A stretch of 64,000 nt of DNA from the NCBI RefSeq assembly GCF_000178115.2, contig NC_014828.1, positions 186,001 to 250,000 on the forward strand, read 5' to 3'. Under the pieces are notes generated by a model, which did not search any database, was not told the origin of the DNA, and saw only the letters and a program-made list of their open reading frames with translations. The DNA comes from Ethanoligenens harbinense YUAN-3 (lineage in GTDB: Bacteria; Bacillota; Clostridia; Oscillospirales; Ethanoligenentaceae). Numbering within the stretch: position 1 is the first letter of the stretch; every line of letters begins with the position of its first letter. Of this stretch, positions 35,801-45,085 are shown piece after piece. Made by a program: the position numbers and the translations under genes.

Positions 35801-38278
35801 TCAGACCTGTTGCGGCGCCGCGGCGGTTTCGAAAACGATGGTGTCGTCTTTCAGCACGGTGTGCACCGTATCGCCGGTCTTGATCTTGCCCTCCAGCATT
35901 TCCTCGGAGAATTTGTCCTCGACTTTCGACTGGATGGCTCGGCGCAGAGGACGTGCTCCGTAGACCGGGTCGAACCCCTCTTTTGCGATGTGGGTAACCA
36001 CCTCGTCGGAGAAGGTGATGCCGATCTCCATCGCCTGGATGCGTTTGGCGACGGTTTCGAGCATGCGGCCGGCGATCTGCTGGATATCGGCGCTGGTGAG
36101 CTGGTGGAAAACGATGATGTCATCCACGCGGTTGAGAAACTCGGGGCGGAACGTGCGGCGCAGCTCGCCCATCACGTCGCTCTTGATCTCTTTGTCGCTG
36201 GCGATGGCATTGTCCGCGTTGGCGAAGCCCAGACGGCGGTTGTCGGTGATCATGCGCGCACCGACGTTGGAGGTCATGATGATGACGGTGTTTTTAAAAT
36301 CCACTTTGCGGCCCTGCGCGTCGGTGAGAATACCGTCTTCCAGGATTTGGAGCAGAATATTGAACACATCCGGATGTGCCTTCTCGATCTCGTCGAACAG
36401 CAGCACCGAATAAGGTTTGCGGCGCACCTTTTCGGTGAGCTGGCCACCCTCGTCATATCCCACATAGCCGGGAGGCGAGCCGACCATCCGCGACACGGTG
36501 TGCTTCTCCATATATTCGGACATATCCACGCGGATCATCGCGTTCTCGTCCCCGAACAGCGCCTCGGCCAGCGCTTTGGAAAGCTCCGTTTTGCCCACGC
36601 CGGTCGGCCCGAGGAAGATGAACGAGCCCACCGGGCGTTTGGGGTCTTTCAGGCCCACGCGCCCGCGGCGGATAGCTTTGGCCACGGCGGCGACCGCCTC
36701 GTTTTGCCCCACCACGCGTTTGTGCAGCACGTCCTCCATGTGCAGCAGGCGTTCGCTTTCCTCCTCGGCCAGCTTTTTCACCGGCACGCCGGTCCAGCCC
36801 GCCACGATATCGGCGATGTCCTCCTCGGTGACTTCCTTGACGGAGCGGGCGTTGTCGGCCATCCACTCTTTTTTTGTGTTTTCCATTTGCTCGTTGACGT
36901 GTTTTTCCTCGTCACGCAGCTTGGCGGCGCGCTCAAAATCCTGCGCTTTAACGGCCGCTTCTTTTTCCTCGGCCAGCTTTTTCAGTTTTTCTTCGAGGTC
37001 GCGCAGGTCGGGCGGCGCGGTGAAGGCGTTCAGCCGCACGCGGCTGGCCGCTTCGTCCATCAGGTCAATGGCCTTATCCGGCAGGAAACGGTCGGAGATA
37101 TAGCGGGCCGAGAGGGTGACCGCCGCCCCGAGTGCCCCGTCGGTGATGCGCACCTTGTGGTGTGCCTCGTATTTGTCGCGCAGGCCCTTGAGGATCAGGA
37201 GCGCTTCCTCCTGCGAGGGCTCGCCCACCGTTACCGGTTGGAAGCGGCGTTCGAGCGCGGCGTCCTTCTCAATATGCTTGCGGTATTCGTTGAGGGTGGT
37301 GGCGCCGATCACCTGGATTTCGCCGCGCGCCAGCATGGGTTTGAGGATATTGGCGGCGTCGATGGCACCTTCGGCTGCGCCCGCGCCGATGATGGTGTGC
37401 AGCTCGTCGATGAAGAGGATGACATTGCCCGCCTTGCGCACTTCTTCCAGCGCTTTTTTGATGCGTTCCTCAAATTCACCGCGGTATTTGGTGCCGGCGA
37501 TCATGCCGGTGAGGTCAAGGGAGACCACACGCTTGTCCTTGAGTGTCTCGGGCAGGCGGCCCTCCACGATCTTCTCGGCCAGCCCCTCGGCGATGGCCGT
37601 CTTGCCCACGCCGGGTTCACCGATGAGGCAGGGGTTGTTTTTGGTACGGCGGGAGAGGATCTGGATGACGCGCTCGATTTCTTTGGCGCGCCCGATCACC
37701 GGGTCGAGCCGCGCGGCCTTGGCCTGCTCGGTGAGGTCGCGCCCGAACTGGTCGAGCGTGGGCGTATTGCTGCCCGGGCGGCGGGCCGGCTGCGCGCCGC
37801 CCGGCGCGGGGGAAGCTCCTTTGTCGTTCGGCTGATTGGTATTGCCGCCGATGGCGCGGATGATTTCCGCGTACAACTCCTTCGGCTCGCAGCCCAGACG
37901 CACCATCACGGCCACGGCCACGCTGTCCGCCTCGCGCAGCAGTGCCATCAGCAGGTGCTCGGTGCCGACGTAGCCGTGGCCCAGGTTCTGCGCTTCCATA
38001 TATGCCAGCTCGATGATGTGTTTGCCGCGCGGCGTCAGACTCTGCGCCGTCACATGGGAGGGATGCGCGCCTCTGCCCACCGATTCGGCCACCAGTTTTT
38101 CCACCGCGTCCGCCTGCACGCCGTGCTGCTCCAGCACTTTGGCGGCCACGCCGCTGCCCTCGCGCAGCAGACCGATGAGGATATGCTCGGTGCCCACATA
38201 CGTGTGGCCCAGATCGCGCGCGCTTTCCAGCGCGAGGTTGAGAGCGGCGGCCGCCTTTTCCGTGAATTTATCAAACAT
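35801..38278 (-). CDS. clpC: ATP-dependent Clp protease ATP-binding subunit ClpC
   Basis: 825-aa Hsp100 unfoldase that feeds ClpP. N-domain repeats ([31 protein letters not shown]), AAA+ D1 with Walker [16 protein letters not shown], a middle domain with a UVR-like segment ([17 protein letters not shown]), and AAA+ D2 with [19 protein letters not shown]. The ATG has AAAGGAGG eight bases upstream. It is the fourth gene of ctsR-mcsA-mcsB-clpC. clpP is not in the window. Confidence 0.97.
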   Translation of the reverse strand: MFDKFTEKAAAALNLALESARDLGHTYVGTEHILIGLLREGSGVAAKVLEQHGVQADAVEKLVAESVGRGAHPSHVTAQSLTPRGKHIIELAYMEAQNLGHGYVGTEHLLMALLREADSVAVAVMVRLGCEPKELYAEIIRAIGGNTNQPNDKGASPAPGGAQPARRPGSNTPTLDQFGRDLTEQAKAARLDPVIGRAKEIERVIQILSRRTKNNPCLIGEPGVGKTAIAEGLAEKIVEGRLPETLKDKRVVSLDLTGMIAGTKYRGEFEERIKKALEEVRKAGNVILFIDELHTIIGAGAAEGAIDAANILKPMLARGEIQVIGATTLNEYRKHIEKDAALERRFQPVTVGEPSQEEALLILKGLRDKYEAHHKVRITDGALGAAVTLSARYISDRFLPDKAIDLMDEAASRVRLNAFTAPPDLRDLEEKLKKLAEEKEAAVKAQDFERAAKLRDEEKHVNEQMENTKKEWMADNARSVKEVTEEDIADIVAGWTGVPVKKLAEEESERLLHMEDVLHKRVVGQNEAVAAVAKAIRRGRVGLKDPKRPVGSFIFLGPTGVGKTELSKALAEALFGDENAMIRVDMSEYMEKHTVSRMVGSPPGYVGYDEGGQLTEKVRRKPYSVLLFDEIEKAHPDVFNILLQILEDGILTDAQGRKVDFKNTVIIMTSNVGARMITDNRRLGFANADNAIASDKEIKSDVMGELRRTFRPEFLNRVDDIIVFHQLTSADIQQIAGRMLETVAKRIQAMEIGITFSDEVVTHIAKEGFDPVYGARPLRRAIQSKVEDKFSEEMLEGKIKTGDTVHTVLKDDTIVFETAAAPQQV

Positions 38279-38293
38279 ATGCGTATCCTCCTT

Positions 38294-39340
38294 TTAAGCG
38301 TTCCCGTTTTCGCGGGACCCGAGATGTGTGAGCGTTTCCCGCACGATCTTGGCGCGCAGGATGTCGCGTTCCTGTTCGTCCATCGGATGGTTCGTCTGTG
38401 TCTGCAGGGTCGCGGGCTGAACCTCTCCCAGCAGGGCATTGACTGCTTCGAGCGGCACGTCGGTGATGATGTCCATCGTGATGCCGAACCGCACGTCCGA
38501 AATCAGGTTCATGAATTCCTCGGACGTGAGCATCCGCGCGTTGGCCAGGATGCCATAGCTGCGGAAGATGCGGTCCTCGAAGACCGGGCCAAGCTTTTTG
38601 AATTCCTCGCGGATGCTGCGTTCCTGTGCGATGATCTGGGAGACCACGCCGGTGAGGGAACGCAGCACCTCGGCCTCTGAAATGCCCAGCGTCACCTGAT
38701 TGGAAATCTGGTAGAACGAGCCGGTGCCTTTTGAGCCCTCGCCGTAAAGCCCGCGGATGGTGAAGCCGAGTTTGGTGATGGCCTGCGCCAGACTGGGCAG
38801 GGAACGGGAGCGGGTAAGGCCCGGCAGGTGGAGCATCAGGCTGGCGCGCATACCGGTGCCGAGGTTGGTGGGGCATTCGGTGAGATATCCAAAGTCTTCG
38901 TCAAACGCATATTGCAGATGTCTGTCGAACAGGTCGTCGATGTGGTTGGCCGTCTCCATGGCATCTTCCAGCCGGAAGCCGGAGGCGAGCGCTTGGATGC
39001 GGATATGGTCTTCCTCATTAATCATGATGCTGACCGACTCGTCCTTTTTGAGCAGAAGCGCACGGCCGGCGCGTTCCTTCGCAAATTCCGGGCTGATGAG
39101 ATGTTTTTCCGCATAAGAGACGGAGCGCGCCGGTCCCAGCTTTTCCATGTCGATATACTCGAAATCCCTGGCCATCTGCTCATCGGAGAACAGGGCGGCA
39201 CGGGTGGCTTCCTCCACCTCATGCGCCTGCTCGAGGTTCATCTTGCAAGGAAAGAGCATATCGCTGATGTTACGCGCCAGGCGCACCCGCGTGCTGATGA
39301 CAGCGTCCCCCTCGGGACCGGTTTCCAGATACCACTTCAT
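38294..39340 (-). CDS. mcsB: Protein-arginine kinase McsB
   Basis: 348-aa phosphagen-kinase-like enzyme that phosphorylates arginines and marks proteins for ClpCP. It starts WYLETGPEGDAVISTRVRLA, and has the nucleotide and active-site segment ECPTNLGTGMRASLMLHLP with the conserved Cys, and RGLYGEGSKGTGSFYQISNQ. Four bases overlap mcsA upstream; clpC follows after 15 bases. It also inactivates CtsR in characterised relatives. Confidence 0.96.
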   Translation of the reverse strand: MKWYLETGPEGDAVISTRVRLARNISDMLFPCKMNLEQAHEVEEATRAALFSDEQMARDFEYIDMEKLGPARSVSYAEKHLISPEFAKERAGRALLLKKDESVSIMINEEDHIRIQALASGFRLEDAMETANHIDDLFDRHLQYAFDEDFGYLTECPTNLGTGMRASLMLHLPGLTRSRSLPSLAQAITKLGFTIRGLYGEGSKGTGSFYQISNQVTLGISEAEVLRSLTGVVSQIIAQERSIREEFKKLGPVFEDRIFRSYGILANARMLTSEEFMNLISDVRFGITMDIITDVPLEAVNALLGEVQPATLQTQTNHPMDEQERDILRAKIVRETLTHLGSRENGNA

Positions 39341-39879
39341 TTGACCTCACCTCCCTGTTCGATGGCTTTGATCCGGTCGCGCAGTTTGGCGGCCTGCTCA
39401 TATTCCTGTTTGTCCACCGCTTCTTCGAGCTGATGCTTCAGCTCATCCACCTGTTGCAGACGGATGGCCTGCTCCCGCCTAGCAAGGATCTCGCGCGAGG
39501 CGCTGCGGGGGATCTTGCCCACATGATGCGTCTTCCCGTGAATGCGCTCGATCGACGGCAGCAGCTCCTGATAGAATGTGCGGTAGCAATGCGGGCAGCC
39601 CGCCATGGCGTTTTTGGCAAACTCCTGAAACGTGGTGCCGCAAAAGCTGCATGACTTGCCCGCGGGGCCGTGGCTGGGCATTGCCTGCGAAAACAGGCTG
39701 CCCAGAAAATCCTGCCAGTCCGGCGTCATGCCGGTAAACGGGGTGTTGCCTGACAGCAGCTTGTTGTACCCCATTTCATTCGCGCATGCGCTGCAGAGAT
39801 GCACCTCGTGGATCTGCCCGTTCGCCGCTTCGTGGAAATGGACGGTGGCTTCGTTTTTTCCGCAGTGGTCACACAGCAT
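39337..39879 (-). CDS. mcsA: McsA, activator of the McsB kinase
   Basis: 180-aa zinc-binding protein: N-terminal CxxC pairs (MLCDHCGKNEATVHFHE and HLCSACANEMG), a second zinc cluster (KSCSFCGTTF, GCPHCYRTF) and a C-terminal UVR motif (EQEYEQAAKLRDRIKAIEQ-like, written here as EYEQAAKLRDRIKAIEQGG). It tunes McsB and so the degradation of CtsR. ATG 39879 has AAAGGAGG nine bases upstream; the frame runs 31 codons further up without a site and inside ctsR's end. Confidence 0.92.
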   Translation of the reverse strand: MLCDHCGKNEATVHFHEAANGQIHEVHLCSACANEMGYNKLLSGNTPFTGMTPDWQDFLGSLFSQAMPSHGPAGKSCSFCGTTFQEFAKNAMAGCPHCYRTFYQELLPSIERIHGKTHHVGKIPRSASREILARREQAIRLQQVDELKHQLEEAVDKQEYEQAAKLRDRIKAIEQGGEVK

Positions 39880-39895
39880 GGTTGATTGCCTCCTT

Positions 39896-40351
39896 TTATT
39901 TGAGCAGAACGGCCAGCATCTGCTTGAAGACGGCGGCCCGGAGCGCATCCCGCGTTTCCTGTGGGGCGGCACGCAGCACCGCGTCCGACAAAGCGGCGCC
40001 GATCAGTTCCGCGGCCTGCGCGGCGAGAACGCCGCCATCCCGCAAATTGGAAAGAAAGATGCGGGCCGTTTCGGCATCCAGCCGTTCGCCCACGGCGTTG
40101 ATGGCGTGCATGATCGACTGTCCCTTATCCAGACGCACGCGGGAGATGCGGATATATCCGCCGCCGCCCCGCCTGGACTCTACGATATATCCCTGCTCGG
40201 GTGTAAAACGCGAGGTGATGACATAATTGATCTGGCTTGGAACACAGCCGACACGACTCGCCAGTTCGTTGCGCTGGATCTCCGCGATGCCGTTTTCCGC
40301 GTCGCGGAGCATCTGGCGGATGATGTCGGTTATCATGTCGCTGAGTTTCAT
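39896..40351 (-). CDS. ctsR: Transcriptional repressor CtsR
   Basis: 151-aa heat-stress repressor of clp genes. N-terminal winged helix (KLSDMITDIIRQMLRDAENG, QRNELASRVGCVPSQINYVI) with the tetraglycine wing ESRRGGGGYIRI and a C-terminal four-helix dimer domain. The first gene of its operon; the operator overlaps the region just downstream of the promoter, giving autoregulation. ATG 40351 is preceded by GGGGGTGC; an in-frame upstream start at 40378 lies inside the operator. Confidence 0.96.
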   Translation of the reverse strand: MKLSDMITDIIRQMLRDAENGIAEIQRNELASRVGCVPSQINYVITSRFTPEQGYIVESRRGGGGYIRISRVRLDKGQSIMHAINAVGERLDAETARIFLSNLRDGGVLAAQAAELIGAALSDAVLRAAPQETRDALRAAVFKQMLAVLLK

Positions 40352-40377
40352 ACATGCACCCCCTTTTTTGATTATCA

Positions 40378-40394
40378 TTTGACTTTCCTTGACC
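40378..40394 (-). promoter_or_regulatory. CtsR operator
   Basis: On the minus strand GGTCAAG-GAA-AGTCAAA, one mismatch from the consensus RGTCAAA-NAN-RGTCAAA. It lies directly downstream of the predicted transcription start and upstream of the ctsR start codon. Confidence 0.9.
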
Positions 40395-40404
40395 TTTTGA
40401 GTTT

Positions 40405-40432
40405 ATTATACCCCATTTTTCTGGCAAGTCAA
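40405..40432 (-). promoter_or_regulatory. Promoter of the ctsR operon
   Basis: On the minus strand TTGACT (40432-40427), a 16-bp spacer and TATAAT (40410-40405). Confidence 0.8.
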
Positions 40433-40709
40433 TAGCTCTCAGAAAACATCTGCACTGTTTATATACCATTTTGGTGGATTTTTCTGCATCGGACGCGTTT
40501 TTTCGCGGAGGCACGGGATTTTACACAGACAGGCCCCGTCGCGTGCTCACAAAATAACACACTCCCCCGCAAATGCATATGCTGATACTATCCGGCGCAT
40601 ACCGGATGCGGAAAACCCCGCTCGCATAGAACAGCGAACGCCGTGCAGGAACCCCGAACGGGTATTCGCCATACTATGTTGATGAAAGCATTGAAAGGAG
40701 GTCTTTTGC

Positions 40710-40832
40710 ATGTCCGGTTTCTTCGGAGGATTCAACAATTCCTGCCTCTGGATTATACTTATCATCATCGTCCTGTGCTGCTGCTGCGGCGGAGAACGCG
40801 GCTTCGGCGGTTGTGGCGGTTGTGACGACTGA
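40710..40832 (+). CDS. Small Cys/Gly-rich single-helix membrane protein (40 aa)
   Basis: A 40-codon ORF starting MSGFFGGFNNSCLWIILIII, then VLCCCCGG, and ending in a GGCGGCDD tail. One hydrophobic segment (about 13-22), seven to eight cysteines and a Gly-rich tail are visible. AAAGGAGG lies eight bases before the ATG and a strong terminator follows the stop. Similar short MSGFFGG...CCCCG proteins are common, uncharacterised and often linked to spores or the envelope in Firmicutes; that is recollection, not proof. The preceding 40433-40709 holds no other gene I can support; there is a small hairpin ATCCGG/CCGGAT near 40588. Confidence 0.75.
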   Translation: MSGFFGGFNNSCLWIILIIIVLCCCCGGERGFGGCGGCDD

Positions 40833-40859
40833 GCCAACTCCACCCCCTCTCTCTTATGC

Positions 40860-40895
40860 AAAAAGCGCCGGGAGCAAACGCTTCCGGCGCTTTTT
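40860..40895 (+). terminator. Terminator of the 40-aa gene
   Basis: AAAAAGCGCCGG pairs with CCGGCGCTTTTT across a 12-nt interior, 27 bases past the stop. Confidence 0.85.
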
Positions 40896-40910
40896 CCTGC
40901 TGCTGTGCCA

Positions 40911-40939
40911 TTGCTTTTGGCGCGCCGCATCTTTATAAT
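40911..40939 (+). promoter_or_regulatory. Promoter of the 86-aa membrane protein gene
   Basis: TTGCTT (40911-40916), a 17-bp spacer and TATAAT (40934-40939). The predicted start near 40946 rules out an ATG at 40948, so the gene starts at 40972. Confidence 0.7.
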
Positions 40940-40971
40940 GGAATAAAATGTACGTGCAAAAAGAGGATTTT

Positions 40972-41232
40972 ATGAAAATTTTGATAACCAAGGACAAATG
41001 GGTGCGCTACCTTGCCGCCGCTGTCATCCTGATTTTCTGGCAATGCATCGGTTATCTTGTGCCGCTGCCGTTTTCGCCCATCTGGCACGCGACCGCAACA
41101 TCTTACAGCATGAGCATCGTTGGCGTTCTGATCGCGTTTTTTTCCGCGTTTATCGCCGATTTTTTTATCACGCGCTGGCAGAAGGCGCATTCGCACCCAT
41201 CCGCGCCCAAAAGCGGCAGACGTAAACGGTGA
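40972..41232 (+). CDS. Small membrane protein with two helices, unknown
   Basis: 86-aa protein: a short basic start (MKILITKDKWVRY), two hydrophobic segments (about 12-32 and 46-66) and a basic tail (RWQKAHSHPSAPKSGRRKR-type). It is probably an inner-membrane protein with both ends in the cytoplasm. I do not recognise the family. AGAGG lies seven bases before the ATG. It is convergent with a YdcF-like gene, whose stop is only four bases away. Confidence 0.72.
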   Translation: MKILITKDKWVRYLAAAVILIFWQCIGYLVPLPFSPIWHATATSYSMSIVGVLIAFFSAFIADFFITRWQKAHSHPSAPKSGRRKR

Positions 41233-41235
41233 GCT

Positions 41236-42003
41236 TCAGTGGTCGAACAGCAGTGTTTTGGGCAGCGCGAAGATCTCGCGCAGGTAGAGGTAGCCGTTTA
41301 GCCTCCAGTCGGTGTCGGCGGGCACGCCAAAGGGCTCCAGCCCCTGCCGTTTTGCGATGATGCCTGCCCGGAACAGATGGAACCCGTCCGACACCAGCGC
41401 CACATGAACAGGGAGGCCCCGCTGCCGGATGATGGTCCGCGCGTTGCGCAGGTTCTGCACCGTATTGGTGGAGGTGTCGTCCAGAGCGATGCGGGCGGGG
41501 GCGATGCCATGGCGCTGCACCAGCGTATCGCGGATGCTTTCCGCTTCCGTGATATCTTCCTCCGGCCCTTTGCCGCCGGAGGCGATGCAGAATGCCTGTG
41601 GATGCGCTTTTAGATAGGTGCCTGCGGCGTCGATCCGGCCCATCAGGTCGATGCTGGGTGTGCGGCCCTGCACCTTGGCACCCAGTACCACCACCGTCGC
41701 GTCCTGCGGCGGCTGCCCGGGAAAGCTGTGCGCCAAGATCACGCCAAACGACAACAGCAGCCAGCCCAGCCCCGCGATGCAGGCCGCCGCGAGCAGACGC
41801 AGCACGACCCGTGCATACCGGCCACAAAGTCTCCGCAGCACCCACAGCAGGGCGGGCAGAAAAATAATCGCCACGCCCAGCAGGACCGGCAATAGGACAA
41901 ATGTGTTCATCACATGCAGCTGCATGGGCGGTAGCGCAGTGGCCATCAGTAGTACCCCGACGAGGGTGCGTGCAATGCCTGCCGCAATGTGTCCTGGTTT
42001 CAT
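41236..42003 (-). CDS. YdcF/SanA (DUF218) family membrane protein
   Basis: 255-aa protein. Three or four hydrophobic segments in the first 95 residues, then a DUF218 domain: TVVVLGAKVQGRTPSIDLMG, a conserved acidic site, DDTSTNTVQNLRNAR and ALVSDGFHLFRAG. Members occur in envelope and vancomycin-sensitivity contexts; the reaction is not established. The ATG at 42003 has GGAG eight bases upstream; a longer in-frame start at 42084 has none and crosses a terminator. The gene is a single-gene unit. Confidence 0.85.
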   Translation of the reverse strand: MKPGHIAAGIARTLVGVLLMATALPPMQLHVMNTFVLLPVLLGVAIIFLPALLWVLRRLCGRYARVVLRLLAAACIAGLGWLLLSFGVILAHSFPGQPPQDATVVVLGAKVQGRTPSIDLMGRIDAAGTYLKAHPQAFCIASGGKGPEEDITEAESIRDTLVQRHGIAPARIALDDTSTNTVQNLRNARTIIRQRGLPVHVALVSDGFHLFRAGIIAKRQGLEPFGVPADTDWRLNGYLYLREIFALPKTLLFDH

Positions 42004-42093
42004 TGACAAAACTCCATAGGGACGCGGGTCTTTTCCGGAATGGTTGAGGCGCAAAACCGGCAAAGAAATTCCCGGTTTGTCCAACTGCCAAAA

Positions 42094-42124
42094 AAGAGCC
42101 GCCGGCTTTTACCGGCGGCTCTTT
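42094..42124 (-). terminator. Terminator of the CD1247-like gene
   Basis: GAGCCGCCGG pairs with CCGGCGGCTC with a short loop. On the minus strand a run of six T follows. Confidence 0.85.
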
Positions 42125-42133
42125 GATGAATCT

Positions 42134-42583
42134 TCAGTGCTTTTCGGAATCTTCTTCGTCATCGTCATGGCCGACACAGCCGTCACAGATGTCGTCCTCG
42201 TCGTCGGTGCTGAAATCAAATTCCAGTTTTTCGCCGCATTTCGGGCAGGTCATCTCGCCGTCGGAAAGCAGATCGTCGTCCAGATAGACTTTTTCGCCGC
42301 ATTTCGGGCAGGTGAGCTCGTAATAATCGGAGTCGTCGCCCTCGTCGTCCTCATCCTCATCGTCGCCGTAGAAGTCCTTTTCAAGGTCTTCCAGATCCTC
42401 GTCAATGGCATCCACCTGTTCGGTCACTTCGGAGATGCTGTCTTCCACTTCCGAAACCGTGAGTGCCACATCGTCGAGTACCTCGACGATGGCTTTGATG
42501 ATGCGGCCTTCTTTCGATGTTTCATCCACACCGAGGCCTTCCACCAGCCCTTTGAGATACGCTACTTTTTCTGTGATCGTCAT
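42134..42583 (-). CDS. CD1247-type protein: helical N domain, acidic linker, two zinc-ribbon knuckle pairs
   Basis: 149-aa cytoplasmic protein. Residues 1-60 are helical (TITEKVAYLKGLVEGLGVDE, then IIKAIVEVLDDVALTVSEV), followed by a highly acidic stretch, then CPKCGEKVYLDDDLLSDGEM and CPKCGEKLEFDF, two CxxC knuckles, and a last CDGC. It has the layout of the Clostridial CD1247 family, which has no known function. AAAGGAGG precedes the ATG. Downstream of efp, as in many Clostridia; it may be a nucleic-acid or protein-binding regulator. Confidence 0.82.
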   Translation of the reverse strand: MTITEKVAYLKGLVEGLGVDETSKEGRIIKAIVEVLDDVALTVSEVEDSISEVTEQVDAIDEDLEDLEKDFYGDDEDEDDEGDDSDYYELTCPKCGEKVYLDDDLLSDGEMTCPKCGEKLEFDFSTDDEDDICDGCVGHDDDEEDSEKH

Positions 42584-42716
42584 TTCTCAAGCGCCTCCTT
42601 TGCGCCGCGCGCCGCGCGGCCTGTGTGGGCGGCGTGCTTTCCGCGCGCCTGCCCGTTGCCGGCTCTGCAAAGCGAGCTCCGTATCGAATGAGATGCCGCA
42701 AATACAAGTATTGCCC

Positions 42717-43274
42717 TTATGCGCGTTCCATATACTCGCCGGTGCGGGTGTCTACGCGGATCCTATCACCCTCGTTGATGAACAGGGGCACGCGGATTTC
42801 GGTGCCGGTCTCCAGTTTGGCGGGCTTGGTCACGTTGGTGGCCGTATCGCCCTTCAGGCCGGGTTCGGTCTCGGTGATCTCAAGCTCGACAAACGTCGGC
42901 GGCTCGATGCCGAACACTTTGCCCTTATAGGAAAGCACTTTGACATCCATGTTCTCTTTCACGAACTTGAAGCTGTCGCCCACATCACTGGCGTTGATGG
43001 GCAGCTGCTCAAAGCTTTCCTTGTCCATCAGGTAGTAGATGTCGCCGTCGTTGTAGAGATACTGCATGTCTTTGCGTTCGATATAGGCCGTGGGGAATTT
43101 GTCGGTGGGATTGAACGTTTTTTCCACCACCGCGCCGGTGATGACGTTCTTCAGTTTGGTGCGCACGAAGGCCGCGCCCTTGCCCGGTTTGACGTGCTGG
43201 AATTCTACAATGGAAAACACATTGCCGTCCATGTCAAAAGTCAAACCGTTCCGAAAATCGCCTGCTGAAAGCAT
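42717..43274 (-). CDS. efp: Elongation factor P
   Basis: 185-aa tRNA-mimic that rescues ribosomes stalled at polyproline. Three beta domains: KOW-like N domain with [20 protein letters not shown] (the modified-residue loop PGKGAAF), central OB domain and C-terminal OB domain ending [13 protein letters not shown] 43274 has GGAGGG seven bases upstream; a longer in-frame frame is ignored. It is part of the yqeG-nfo-aroQ-M24-efp string, a common Firmicute order. Confidence 0.97.
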   Translation of the reverse strand: MLSAGDFRNGLTFDMDGNVFSIVEFQHVKPGKGAAFVRTKLKNVITGAVVEKTFNPTDKFPTAYIERKDMQYLYNDGDIYYLMDKESFEQLPINASDVGDSFKFVKENMDVKVLSYKGKVFGIEPPTFVELEITETEPGLKGDTATNVTKPAKLETGTEIRVPLFINEGDRIRVDTRTGEYMERA

Positions 43275-43368
43275 TCCGTTACCCTCCAAAAATGAACAGC
43301 GGCCTGCCGCCGCAGACAAAAAACTGCGCAGCCGGACAACTCTGCATGATTTCATGATTACTCTGATT

Positions 43369-43397
43369 AGTGTATCCTATAAAACAGATTTTTGCAA
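43369..43397 (-). promoter_or_regulatory. Promoter of efp
   Basis: On the minus strand TTGCAA (43397-43392), a 17-bp spacer and TACACT (43374-43369), giving a leader of about 90 nt. Confidence 0.65.
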
Positions 43398-43486
43398 GTG
43401 TTTGCCAAGCAAAAGGACCCGATTCCGGCAAAATCTCTCTTCTGTGTGCAAAACCCGATGCGCGGAGCAGTGCAGGAAGGCATGAG

Positions 43487-44554
43487 TCAGAGCACCAGCA
43501 GTTCCTTCGGGCTTTGGGTGAGAATCTCGCAGCCGCCGTCGGTGAGCACGGCCAGGTCCTCGATGCGCACGCCGAAGCGTCCCTCCAAATAGATGCCCGG
43601 TTCGATGGTCATCATCATGCCGGCCTGCAGCGTTTCGTGACAGGCGGGGGAGAGCCGGGGCTCCTCGTGGATCTGCAGGCCCACCGAGTGGCCCAGCCCA
43701 TGCCCGAAGCAGCCCTCGTAGCCCGCGCCGTAGATGATGCCGCGGGCGATCTGATCCACCTCGCTGCCTGTTTTGCCGGGCGCCAGCTCCTGCTCGGCGG
43801 CCAACTGCGCGGCCAGCACCGTCTCATACACCTTGCGCATCTCGTCCGTTACAAATCCGAGCGCCACGGTGCGCGTCATATCCGAACAGTAGCCGTCTAC
43901 AATGGCGCCGGTATCCATCGTGATGAAATCGCCGGGCTGCAGTCTGCGAGCGCCGGGTACGCCATGCGGGCGCGAGGAATTCTCCCCCGATACGACGATG
44001 AGACCAAACGACGGGCCGGACGCGCCGTTCTGCCGCATGAAATATTCGATCTCCAGCGCGATATCGTGTTCCGCCGCGCCTGGTTTCAGGAACGGCAGAA
44101 TGTGTTTATACGCGTCGTCGGTGATCTGCTGTGCCCTGCGGATGACGTCCAGCTCTTCCGGACTTTTGATCATTCGCAGGCGGAGAATGGCGTCGTTGAA
44201 CGCGTTGCCCTCATCAAATGTGATGTCGGGGAACAGCTTGCGGAAACGGTTGAGGTCCGCCACCGGCAGCTCCTTGGCCTCGATGCCGGCGGTGCGCACG
44301 CCCTCGGCTTTGAAAAACGCCCCCATCTGCATGGCTGCGTCCTTCAGCAATTCCACCTCACAGCCTTTGGCGCCCTCGCGCGCGGCCTCGATATAGCGCG
44401 AATCGGCCAGCAGTACGGCGCGCGCCCGGCCCACCAGCAGGATGCCGTCGGTGGCGGCAAACCCGGTGAGATACCGGCGGTTGTGTTCCGAAAGCACCAG
44501 CCCGGCGTCGATACCTTCCGGAAGCGCCTGCATGAGCGCGGTGCAATGTTCCAT
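43487..44554 (-). CDS. M24-family aminopeptidase (Xaa-Pro aminopeptidase type)
   Basis: 355-aa dinuclear metallopeptidase. N-terminal creatinase-like domain (residues about 1-125) and a C-terminal pita-bread domain with all five metal ligands: Asp in ITMDTGA, Asp in CSDMTRT, His in CFGHGLGHSVG, Glu in TIEPGIY and Glu in VRIEDLAV. It probably cleaves N-terminal Xaa-Pro bonds, which fits its place beside efp. GGGAGGGAATCTTT precedes the ATG. Closest named relatives are PepP/PepQ/YqhT; the exact specificity is not clear. Confidence 0.92.
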   Translation of the reverse strand: MEHCTALMQALPEGIDAGLVLSEHNRRYLTGFAATDGILLVGRARAVLLADSRYIEAAREGAKGCEVELLKDAAMQMGAFFKAEGVRTAGIEAKELPVADLNRFRKLFPDITFDEGNAFNDAILRLRMIKSPEELDVIRRAQQITDDAYKHILPFLKPGAAEHDIALEIEYFMRQNGASGPSFGLIVVSGENSSRPHGVPGARRLQPGDFITMDTGAIVDGYCSDMTRTVALGFVTDEMRKVYETVLAAQLAAEQELAPGKTGSEVDQIARGIIYGAGYEGCFGHGLGHSVGLQIHEEPRLSPACHETLQAGMMMTIEPGIYLEGRFGVRIEDLAVLTDGGCEILTQSPKELLVL

Positions 44555-44592
44555 AAAGATTCCCTCCCGGCGGCTGCGGGCCGCTTATCGAT

Positions 44593-45030
44593 TTAAAACA
44601 GATCCACCAGCCCCTGCAGGGCCAGGACATAGCTGTATTTTCCAAACCCGATGACGGACCCTGCGCAGACCGGGGCAATCACCGACTTGTGCCGGAACTC
44701 CTCGCGCGCGTGGATATTGGACATATGCACCTCAATGGTGGGGATGCGGATGGCGGCAATGGCATCGCGCAGGGCGATGCTGTAATGTGTCAGCGCGCCC
44801 GCGTTGATGACCACGCCGTCGAACTGCCCGCGTGCGGCGTGCAGCAGGTCGATGAGCGTGCCCTCGTGATTGGACTGGCGGATCTCACAGGTGATGCCCA
44901 GCGCGTCCGCCGCGGCCTGGATCTCCGCATTGATATGTTCGATGGTGTCTTTGCCGTAAATGCCCGTTTCACGTTCGCCCAACAGATTGAGATTTGGGCC
45001 GTGCAGCAACAGCACCCGGTGCTTTGGCAT
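44593..45030 (-). CDS. aroQ: 3-dehydroquinate dehydratase, type II
   Basis: 145-aa flavodoxin-like enzyme of the shikimate pathway. Motif [20 protein letters not shown] with the catalytic Tyr in [16 protein letters not shown], and the substrate-binding [18 protein letters not shown]-like segment ([17 protein letters not shown]). The start is ATG 45030, nine bases after AAAGGA; an earlier ATG overlaps the site. Type II dehydroquinase commonly sits beside efp in Firmicutes. Other aro genes are not in the window. Confidence 0.95.
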   Translation of the reverse strand: MPKHRVLLLHGPNLNLLGERETGIYGKDTIEHINAEIQAAADALGITCEIRQSNHEGTLIDLLHAARGQFDGVVINAGALTHYSIALRDAIAAIRIPTIEVHMSNIHAREEFRHKSVIAPVCAGSVIGFGKYSYVLALQGLVDLF

Positions 45031-45085
45031 AATAGTCATTCCTTTCCGTGATTTTAAACATTAGAATATCCAAACGCCCGCCGCG

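Noticed and set aside
35810-38680. Plus-strand open frame of about 950 codons across clpC and mcsB
   Set aside because: It is antisense to clpC and mcsB, whose products are unmistakable. The length comes from the high G+C content. No motif or ribosome binding site supports it.
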